Positions 62,501 through 64,000 of a stretch of DNA of 64,000 nt are shown piece by piece. Each line of letters starts with the position of its first letter. The first letter of the stretch is position 1. Location: contig NC_134830.1 in NCBI RefSeq assembly GCF_004210375.1, forward strand, positions 7,750,001 to 7,814,000, written 5' to 3'. The position numbers and the translations under genes were made by a program. Source of the DNA: Tachypleus tridentatus (taxonomy: Eukaryota; Arthropoda; Merostomata; Xiphosura; Limulidae). Under the pieces are notes generated by a model, which saw nothing but the letters and a program-made list of their open reading frames with translations, made no database searches and had not been told where the DNA came from.

Positions 62501-64000
62501 ATTGTGCACCTTTGTGCTCAAATCAAGGCAACAGAGAGTCTTCATGTACAGATTTCTAAACTTTCGTTTCCAGGTAACCACTCATTACTAGGAAACTATA
62601 GATTATCAAGGTAAGTATGTTGTTCCTAGGAAACCATTTCCACACTAAATAACCAAGTCATGTGCCCGGGTCTCTACTTATAACAACTACTAAACACATT
62701 TATTGAAATATGCTTTGAAAACAAACATTGAGTGATACTGCTTTTCTGTTGCAAACACCATTTAAATCCAATTAAATAACTTTAAATTACAAAAAAAGGG
62801 GCCCGGCATGGCCAAGCATGTTAAGGCGTGCGTCTCGTAATCCGAGGGTTGCGGGTTCGAATCCCGGTCGCACCAAACGTGCCCGCCCTTTCAGCCGTGG
62901 GGGCGTTATAATGTGACAGTCAATTCCACTATTCGTTGGTAAAAGAGTAGCCCAAGAGTTGGCGGTGGGTTGTGATGACTAGCTGCCTTCCCTCTCGTCT
63001 TACATTGCTAAATTAGGGACGGCTAGCGCAGATAGCCCTCGAGTAGCTTTACGCGAAATTCAAAGAAACAAAAAACAAACAAACAATAGGAAAGGAGAGA
63101 CCCTTTTAAATTAATATTCTATTGTTGATATGAAATAAACATGACATTTACCTGATACTCGTGTTCCATGAAGATCAACCGACTCAGCTCCCAACTAACC
63201 AAGTAAACATGACATCTAGTTACCTGATACTCGTGTTCCATGAAGATCAACCGACTCAGCTCCCAACTAACCAAGTAAACATGACATCTAGTTACCTGAT
63301 ACTCGTGTTCCATGAAGATCAATCGACTCAGCTCCCAACCTGATACTCGTGTTCCAAGTAAACATGACATCTAGTTACCTGATACTCGTGTTCCATGAAG
63401 ATCAACCGACTCAGCTCCCAACTAACCAAGTAAACATGGCATCTAGTTACCTGATACTCGTGTTCCATAAAGATCAACCGTCTCAGCTCCCAACTAACCA
63501 AGTAAACATGACCTAAATATGAGGTTACCTACTTAGATACTCGTATTCCATGAAGATCAACCGACTCAGTTCCCATTAACCAAGTAAATATGAGGTCTAG
63601 TTACCTGATACTCGTGTTCCATGAAGATCAACCGACTCAGTTCCCAACAACCAAGTAAACATGAGTTACCTGATACTCGTGTTCCATAAAGATCAACCGT
63701 CTCAGCTCCCAACTAACCAAGTAAACATGACATCTAGTTACCTGATACTCGTGTTCCATGAAGATCAACCGACTCAGCTCCCAACTAACCAAGTAAACAT
63801 GACATCTAGTTACCTGATACTCGTGTTCCATGAAGATCAATCGACTCAGCTCCCAACTAACCAAGTAAACATGACATCTAATTACCTGATACTCGTGTTC
63901 CATAAAGATCAACCGTCTCAGCTCCCAACTAACCAAGTAAACATGACATCTAGTTACCTGATACTCGTGTTCCATGAAGATCAACCGACTCAGCTCCCAA
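28605..64000 (-). CDS. TRPC-type cation channel (TRP/TRPL/TRP-gamma-like), 5' part beyond window
   Basis: Predicted plasma-membrane, calcium-permeable cation channel of the TRPC family; Drosophila TRP and TRPL act downstream of phospholipase C in photoreceptors. Exons, in transcript order: 64000-63958 (partial), 60519-60349, 52918-52684, 51775-51626, 48667-48528, 45315-45200, 43959-43726, 40466-40271, 38104-37913, 35085-35044, 32774-32591, 29575-28605. All junctions were set by GT/GC-AG sites and reading phase; the 11 complete exons total 2631 bp and stay open. Visible landmarks are the pre-S1 linker, S1-S6, the pore stretch [12 protein letters not shown]6 ending [12 protein letters not shown], the TRP box EWKFAR, the PPPFNIIP proline stretch, and a basic [10 protein letters not shown] motif in the tail. 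The ankyrin-repeat N-terminus and promoter are not in the window. TRP versus TRPL versus TRP-gamma orthology cannot be settled here. Family assignment is secure. Confidence 0.95.
29988..30018. repeat. (AT)n(GT)n microsatellite
   Basis: Alternating atatatatatatatat followed by gtgtgtgtgtgtg. It lies in the last intron of the channel gene. Confidence 0.9.
30160..30343 (+). mobile_element. 5'-truncated SINE with 11-bp target duplication
   Basis: Lacks the tRNA head; starts cagtgggggcgttataatg and ends aaattcaaaaacaaacaaac. Flanked by ctcttttgaag at 30149-30159 and 30344-30354, a perfect 11-bp duplication. The truncation with intact duplications is typical of LINE-driven target-primed insertion. 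Confidence 0.92.
30611..30888 (-). mobile_element. tRNA-headed SINE with 13-bp target duplication
   Basis: Minus-strand copy with B-box gggttcgaatcgcggtcg and full body. Flanked by aaacttcactgga (30598-30610) and aaacgtcactgga (30889-30901), 12 of 13 matching. Confidence 0.9.
30902..32070. other. Intronic DNA, one short SINE-like patch
   Basis: AT-rich intron sequence. At 31490-31570 there is a worn copy of the short tRNA-headed SINE (ccactggtgggacagagata, ccgaggtttgatttcctgc). The 80-residue minus-strand frame at 31617-31859 is unrecognised. Confidence 0.45.
32073..32399 (-). other. Cysteine-containing open frame without ATG, unassigned
   Basis: A 108-codon open stretch behind a possible acceptor (attgacag|CTT), ending TAA. 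It holds [17 protein letters not shown], then [11 protein letters not shown] and a basic C-terminal half. The spacing of Cys and Trp and the LKTRT run recall midkine/pleiotrophin or thrombospondin-1-like modules, but I cannot assign it. If spliced from the TRPC exon at 32591 (phase 1) it would hit a stop after a few codons, so it is not an in-frame alternative tail. An open frame this long is not statistically unusual in 64 kb. Confidence 0.2.
32591..32774 (-). CDS. TRPC channel exon: conserved C-terminal coiled region
   Basis: Encodes [40 protein letters not shown] and [10 protein letters not shown], a conserved helical region in insect TRPs and TRP-gamma. The acceptor is acctccag|ACT and the donor CAAG|GTTAGT; 184 bp, phase 0 to phase 1. 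The V-x-E-D-D-V-x-E-I core is diagnostic. Confidence 0.95.
33388..33665 (-). mobile_element. tRNA-headed SINE with 10-bp target duplication
   Basis: Minus-strand copy with drifted B-box gggtttgaatcattttcac. Flanked by agttataaaa at 33378-33387 and 33666-33675. Confidence 0.88.
33765..33890. repeat. 28-bp tandem repeat, ~4.5 copies
   Basis: Unit ttgtttgttatattgaattg plus ttttctcc, nearly perfect, in the intron between the exons at 35044 and 32774. Confidence 0.9.
33967..34442. repeat. 44-bp minisatellite, ~11 copies, palindromic core
   Basis: Unit ctggtgcaccagaatcactc, aactcaaagtaccattaagg, ttaa. Most units contain the perfect 12-bp palindrome CTGGTGCACCAG; some carry ctggtgctccag. Confidence 0.93.
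34445..35040. other. Intron sequence beside the 42-nt exon
   Basis: AT-rich intron DNA with a (TA)n run near 34790. No transposon motif was recognised. It immediately follows the GTAAGT donor of the microexon on the minus strand. Confidence 0.5.
35044..35085 (-). CDS. TRPC channel 42-nt microexon
   Basis: Fourteen codons, [14 protein letters not shown], between ccaatag|AAG and CAG|GTAAGT. Both ends are phase 0, so including or skipping it keeps frame. With it the protein reads [14 protein letters not shown], matching the TRPC pattern in which a glutamine precedes a (V/I)MR-LV-RY segment. It is too short to be seen as a reading frame, and I found it only from the strong donor and the family sequence. 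Confidence 0.85.
35236..35320 (+). repeat. Worn short tRNA-headed SINE
   Basis: The text ctagcgcagtggtaagtctg and taacgctaaaaatttggttt resembles the head of the family seen at 25369-25482; the tail is lost. Confidence 0.45.
35790..35935 (-). repeat. Second tRNA-headed SINE family, copy
   Basis: Contains gttgttgttgttaagcgcaa, agctgtacaatgggctatct, gggtatcgaaaccagaattt and ttgtgttgtgccactga. Related copies lie at 52455-52590 and 62418-62535. In reverse complement the head and B-box-like ttcgatacc precede a gcacagatag-like body. Confidence 0.6.
35945..36476. repeat. 34-bp minisatellite, ~15.5 copies
   Basis: Unit ctacctagtgttagtaagtt, tatgtacgttagta, with t/c variation in agtgt(t/c)ag. In the intron between the exons at 37913 and 35085. 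Confidence 0.93.
36620..37300 (+). mobile_element. Decayed Tc1-like DNA transposon fragment
   Basis: Plus-strand remains of the C-terminal half of a Tc1/mariner transposase: [19 protein letters not shown] (the xGxLTxxxYxxEIL region), a decayed DNxxPH position, [17 protein letters not shown] (the canonical SPDLNPIEHxWD, with its catalytic Glu) and, in another frame, [14 protein letters not shown] then stop near 37297. Frameshifted, N-terminus unrecognisable, no terminal repeats found. Antisense to the host channel gene. Confidence 0.75.
37300..37912. other. Intron sequence, nothing recognised
   Basis: Directly follows the donor of the TRP-box exon on the minus strand. AT-rich, no repeats recognised. 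Confidence 0.5.
37913..38104 (-). CDS. TRPC channel exon: TRP box and proximal C-terminus
   Basis: Reads [19 protein letters not shown], with the TRP box EWKFAR, then [20 protein letters not shown] and a lysine-rich end ([10 protein letters not shown]). The acceptor is tgtaag|GAG and the donor ATG|GTACGT; 192 bp, phase 0 at both ends. The TRP helix couples to the gate; the following proline and lysine stretch is the known site of cytoplasmic regulation in TRPs. Confidence 0.95.
38742..39168. repeat. 39-bp minisatellite, ~11 copies
   Basis: Unit attattagacttcactaaca, tcacgtataaattaatgta. Being 13 codons long, it yields a 138-residue minus-strand frame of [13 protein letters not shown] repeats that is not a gene. 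Copies are almost identical, so the array is young or homogenised. Confidence 0.95.
39480..39965. repeat. Degenerate ~35-bp minisatellite, ~13 copies
   Basis: Unit gttttagttatatcactcct, ggttaactgtaacca, strongly drifted. Lies 300 bp beyond the donor of the pore exon. Confidence 0.8.
40271..40466 (-). CDS. TRPC channel exon: pore helix, selectivity region, S6
   Basis: Reads [20 protein letters not shown], then [20 protein letters not shown] and S6 [20 protein letters not shown]. The LFW triplet in the pore helix is a TRPC hallmark, and the Asp in GLIDL corresponds to the acidic residue that sets calcium selectivity in Drosophila TRP. The acceptor is attacag|CG and the donor TCG|GTAAGC; 196 bp, phase 2 to phase 0. 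Confidence 0.97.
40590..41345. repeat. 44-49-bp minisatellite, ~16 copies
   Basis: The main unit is ttgtactttgtgtcggtatt, agatcaccaaccaggtagtg, ttca; edge units carry an added tatt-type insertion (49 bp). It starts about 125 bp upstream of the pore-exon acceptor. Confidence 0.9.
41350..43713. repeat. 54-bp minisatellite, ~44 copies, with 972-bp higher-order duplication
   Basis: Unit atgacatacccagagttaat, gtatgaactttacgttaatg, tacaacagtattac. At 18 codons the unit opens plus-strand frames of 136, 316 and 282 residues (repeats of [18 protein letters not shown]), interrupted where a unit has ctttag. They are antisense to the channel intron and not genes. Marker units at 41838 and 42810 are 972 bp (18 units) apart, and about ten units after each are identical but for one residue. 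Confidence 0.96.
43726..43959 (-). CDS. TRPC channel exon: S4-S5 linker, S5, outer pore turret
   Basis: Starts [20 protein letters not shown], passes through [20 protein letters not shown] (S5) and [15 protein letters not shown] (extracellular turret), and ends WRRFA plus two bases of an Asn codon. The acceptor is ttttcacag|TTC and the donor GCTAA|GTAAGT. 234 bp, phase 2 to 2. Only 12 bp separate the exon from the large 54-bp minisatellite that fills most of the next intron. Confidence 0.96.
44340..45155. repeat. 30-bp minisatellite, ~27 copies
   Basis: Unit ggtttagtggtaactgtttg, tgacagttct. A left sub-block (44340-44460) has the variant tgataagtgtttataaaact, tgtggtttag. Ten codons per unit produce a spurious 146-residue frame. 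It ends about 45 bp from the donor of the S4 exon. Confidence 0.94.
45200..45315 (-). CDS. TRPC channel exon: S3-S4 loop and S4 start
   Basis: Encodes [19 protein letters not shown], then [19 protein letters not shown], the conserved S4 signature of insect TRP channels. The acceptor is ttccag|GTA, so the exon itself starts with GTA, and the donor is TTTAG|GTAGGT. 116 bp, phase 0 to phase 2. A 30-bp repeat array begins about 45 bp into the following intron. Confidence 0.95.
45805..48400. repeat. 47-bp minisatellite, ~55 copies, with a longer variant block
   Basis: Unit agttataacctacttaacct, gttctacaccagttatagtc, agactgt. A longer variant holding ttggagtcagactatacata and ctaatgataactagttataa recurs at about 45.85, 46.20, 47.34, 47.59 and 47.81 kb. 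The array fills most of the intron between the exons at 48528 and 45315. Confidence 0.95.
48528..48667 (-). CDS. TRPC channel exon: end of S2 and S3
   Basis: Encodes [18 protein letters not shown] and the S3 segment [20 protein letters not shown], ending AYFQ. The acceptor is gccag|GG and the donor CAG|GTACAG; 140 bp, phase 1 to phase 0. Highly conserved in arthropod TRPs. The downstream intron begins a 47-bp minisatellite about 130 bp past the donor. Confidence 0.96.
48755..49485. repeat. 34-bp minisatellite, ~22 copies
   Basis: Unit ctatcttgtgttattataag, tataacatttagtt, with shorter units lacking tataagta. It lies about 90 bp upstream of the S2-S3 exon acceptor. Confidence 0.93.
49850..50171 (-). 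pseudogene. Tc1-like transposase C-terminal part, left arm and centre
   Basis: Minus strand: [60 protein letters not shown], and the end [14 protein letters not shown]. It shows the second catalytic Asp (QKDN) and the third acidic residue (NPVE-S), so it is a DD34E-type fragment. The first catalytic Asp and the DNA-binding N-terminus are missing. Confidence 0.85.
50172..50340 (+). pseudogene. Tc1-like transposase C-terminal part, right arm
   Basis: Plus strand: [54 protein letters not shown]. Same protein segment as the left arm in opposite orientation. A few residues differ between the arms (NNIPAS versus NIIPVS), so they have diverged since the inversion or came from separate copies. Confidence 0.85.
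50870..51290. repeat. ~64-bp minisatellite, ~6.5 copies, drifted
   Basis: Unit agcaagatatatcttaaacc, gggttacagagaacccgttt, ctcaagctgtttatgtgtag, gtat. In the intron between the exons at 51626 and 48667. Confidence 0.88.
51626..51775 (-). CDS. TRPC channel exon: end of S1, loop, S2 start
   Basis: Enters in phase 1 and completes S1 ([14 protein letters not shown]), then a charged loop with the run [15 protein letters not shown], then S2 ([12 protein letters not shown]). The acceptor is tttccag|TTC and the donor GCAG|GTACGT. 150 bp, leaves in phase 1. The charged segment aligns with the variable S1-S2 loop of insect TRPs. Confidence 0.95.
52189..52416 (-). mobile_element. tRNA-headed SINE with internal deletion
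   Basis: Minus-strand copy; B-box gggttcgaatccctgttac. About 45 bp of the body (normally caatcccactattcg to the start of the gcccccac run) are missing between ctactcttttag and ctgatagggcg. Target duplications cagtttag at 52181-52188 and 52419-52426. Confidence 0.85.
52455..52590 (-). repeat. Second tRNA-headed SINE family, copy
   Basis: Contains tttgtggttaagcacaaagc, ttaacaatgagccatctgtg and cgcgggtatcgaaactagat. Same family as 35790-35935, close to the first SINE and in the same orientation. Confidence 0.6.
52684..52918 (-). CDS. TRPC channel exon: pre-S1 helix and start of S1
   Basis: Begins [19 protein letters not shown] and continues through [19 protein letters not shown] to the hydrophobic S1 start SASYVTFL. 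The acceptor is actag|TTC and the donor CTTT|GTAAGT; 235 bp, leaving phase 1. The [10 protein letters not shown] motif is characteristic of TRPC channels. Part of it also reads on the plus strand, which is a shadow. Confidence 0.95.
53336..53788. mobile_element. Short hAT deletion derivative (MITE-like), 453 bp
   Basis: Starts caggggcgtagatcgtgaga and ends aatatctacacccatg, matching the two ends of the hAT element at 54591-58384 in opposite orientation: its first ~300 bp match that element's right end and its last ~150 bp the left end. Flanking octamers cttacaac (53328-53335) and cttacaat (53789-53796) are near-identical target duplications. No transposase; presumably moved by a relative's. 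Confidence 0.9.
54591..58384 (-). mobile_element. hAT DNA transposon, 3.8 kb, broken transposase
   Basis: Ends are caagggcgtagat and atctacgcccctg, an inverted pair with one mismatch, flanked by a perfect 8-bp duplication cataagat at 54583-54590 and 58385-58392, as expected for hAT insertion. The minus strand carries a transposase with an N-terminal zinc finger and a C-terminal hAT dimerisation region, split by frameshifts. The perfect duplications suggest the insertion is not ancient even though the gene is dead. Confidence 0.93.
55063..57137 (-). pseudogene. hAT transposase (TTF-type zinc finger, hAT C-terminal domain), frameshifted
   Basis: In order: [18 protein letters not shown] start, a zinc-finger region near 56.75 kb ([18 protein letters not shown]), [20 protein letters not shown], then [20 protein letters not shown] with [19 protein letters not shown] (catalytic core), [31 protein letters not shown] in mixed frames, and the C-terminal [20 protein letters not shown] with [19 protein letters not shown]. 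Reading frame breaks occur near 56.25 and 55.85 kb and around 55.72 kb. Resembles ZMYM1/TTF-type hAT proteins. Plus-strand frames are shadows. Confidence 0.88.
58393..59142. other. Intron sequence with a short duplicated patch
   Basis: AT-rich intron DNA. A ~66-bp unit with taatatctatttagtaac and gttaacaactaatg occurs about 2.3 times at 58935-59065. Nothing else recognised. Confidence 0.5.
59154..59439 (+). mobile_element. tRNA-headed SINE with 11-bp target duplication
   Basis: Plus-strand copy; A-box-like tgtggttagggccctcgac, drifted B-box tagcttcgaatttccg, full body. Flanked by ttctccagttt at 59143-59153 and 59440-59450. Confidence 0.9.
59504..59727. repeat. 56-bp minisatellite, ~4 copies
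   Basis: Unit ttcagcagtggctccgtctt, tcctgttccagggacacatc, tgtattgaattattag, nearly perfect. Confidence 0.9.
59872..60131 (-). mobile_element. tRNA-headed SINE, head partly deleted
   Basis: Minus-strand copy with B-box-like gggctcgaatctcagtcac; the A-box part of the head is shortened (ctccttgggcctag in plus orientation). Short ttgttgt flanks on both sides may be target duplications. Confidence 0.8.
60349..60519 (-). CDS. TRPC channel exon: cytoplasmic linker before S1 (GC donor)
   Basis: Encodes 57 residues, from [18 protein letters not shown] to [13 protein letters not shown], a conserved TRPC stretch between ankyrin repeats and membrane domain. The acceptor is ttccag|GAA. The donor reads AAAAAG|GCAAGT, a GC-AG intron start. 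Using GC keeps phase 0 into the next exon ([11 protein letters not shown]) and reproduces the usual KQKKF/C-A-H family sequence. No GT nearby gives a family-like join. Confidence 0.92.
60928..61172 (-). mobile_element. tRNA-headed SINE, tail-truncated
   Basis: Minus-strand copy with B-box gggttcgaatccctatcgc and the conserved body; the A-rich tail end is short. No clear target duplication seen. Confidence 0.82.
61240..61445. repeat. 65-bp tandem repeat, ~3 copies
   Basis: Unit aataaacctttgtaacttac, tgtgtatacagcccctcgat, attacagatagagtgttaca, tcaga. Confidence 0.9.
61442..62092. repeat. 50-bp minisatellite, 13 copies
   Basis: Unit tgtaattacaaatctacatg, aatataatagtactgtctgc, tgcatgtcca; variants tgtgtgtcaa and tgtatgtcca alternate. 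Near-perfect homogeneity. Confidence 0.95.
62418..62535 (+). repeat. Second tRNA-headed SINE family, copy
   Basis: Plus orientation: gccccccagtcgcacattgg, tatccgggtttcgatgacc, gggtagagcacagatagacc, attgtgcacctttgtgctca. Gives the orientation of this family and shows the internal-promoter-like B-box gggtttcgatgacc. Confidence 0.65.
62799..63088 (+). mobile_element. tRNA-headed SINE, best-preserved copy
   Basis: Plus-strand copy with head gcccggcatggccaagcatg, taaggcgtgcgtctcgtaat, B-box gcgggttcgaatcccggtcg, body and a caaacaaacaa tail. Useful as a local reference for the family. Confidence 0.92.
63140..64000. repeat. 72-bp minisatellite of a TRPC exon end plus splice donor, ~12 copies
   Basis: In reverse complement each unit is ttgggagctgagtcggttga, tcttcatggaacacgagtat, cag|gtaactagatgtcatg, tttacttggttag. 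The first 43 bp encode [14 protein letters not shown] of the channel and the next six are the donor. About three units carry agacgg (WELRRL). The 24-codon length leaves long frames open on both strands; they are not separate genes. The array continues past the window edge. Confidence 0.93.
63958..64000 (-). CDS. TRPC channel exon, 3' end only (partial, lies in a tandem array)
   Basis: Reads [14 protein letters not shown] and then a CAG|GTAACT donor. This joins in phase 0 to the next exon ([14 protein letters not shown]), as expected for the segment between the ankyrin repeats and the pre-S1 helices. The same 43 bp plus donor recurs about every 72 bp down to 63.14 kb, so this is the copy nearest the upstream gene rather than a proven used exon. 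The true exon may continue, or lie wholly, beyond position 64000. Some copies read WELRRL, which I recall as closer to other TRP channels. Confidence 0.5.

Noticed and set aside
62799..62880. True tRNA genes at the SINE heads
   Set aside because: The B-box is good, but acceptor and anticodon stems do not pair convincingly, and each head continues into the SINE body and A-rich tail.
63119..63984. Minus-strand frames of 83 and 115 residues as a separate gene
   Set aside because: They are the 72-bp array of TRPC exon-end plus intron start; only the 14 residues before the donor are channel sequence.

Overview
The window looks like AT-rich, intron-rich animal nuclear DNA. I infer an arthropod, most likely a chelicerate and possibly a horseshoe crab. 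The reasons are a TRP/TRPL/TRP-gamma-like ion channel gene, many tRNA-headed SINEs of a type I associate with horseshoe crabs, and several classes of decayed transposon. The species call is inference only.

The one clear host gene is on the minus strand, from beyond position 64000 down to a stop codon at 28605. It is a TRPC-type cation channel. Eleven complete coding exons (2631 bp, 876 codons plus stop) join in phase with no internal stop. They run from the cytoplasmic linker ahead of S1 through S1-S6, the pore, the TRP box and a long C-terminal tail. A twelfth, partial exon lies at the right edge. The ankyrin-repeat N-terminus is outside the window. One intron has a GC donor and one exon is only 42 nt.

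The introns are crowded. About a third of the intronic DNA is minisatellite (units of 28, 30, 34, 35, 39, 44, 47, 50, 54, 56, 65 and 72 bp). Several arrays run right up to splice donors but stop 120-500 bp short of acceptors. The 72-bp array at 63.1-64.0 kb is built from copies of an exon's 3' end plus its donor. The introns also hold a decayed Tc1-like element (36.6-37.3 kb), a Tc1-like fold-back palindrome (49.6-50.6 kb), a broken hAT element with 8-bp target duplications (54.6-58.4 kb), a short hAT deletion derivative (53.3-53.8 kb) and SINEs.

From 0 to 28 kb I find no convincing host gene. From left to right it holds small minisatellites (0.3-2.5 kb), a minus-strand mosaic of CR1-like LINE fragments with an SGNH-type ORF1 (5.0-10.7 kb) interrupted by a 55-bp minisatellite made from LINE coding sequence, and two I-superfamily-like LINEs head to tail (12.7-18.3 and 18.3-22.6 kb) sitting inside an older 67-bp minisatellite. 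After these come a SINE with target duplications, a weak candidate exon near 23.0 kb and SINE-scattered intergenic DNA. Most long reading frames in the window are repeat arrays whose unit length is a multiple of three, or transposon remains.
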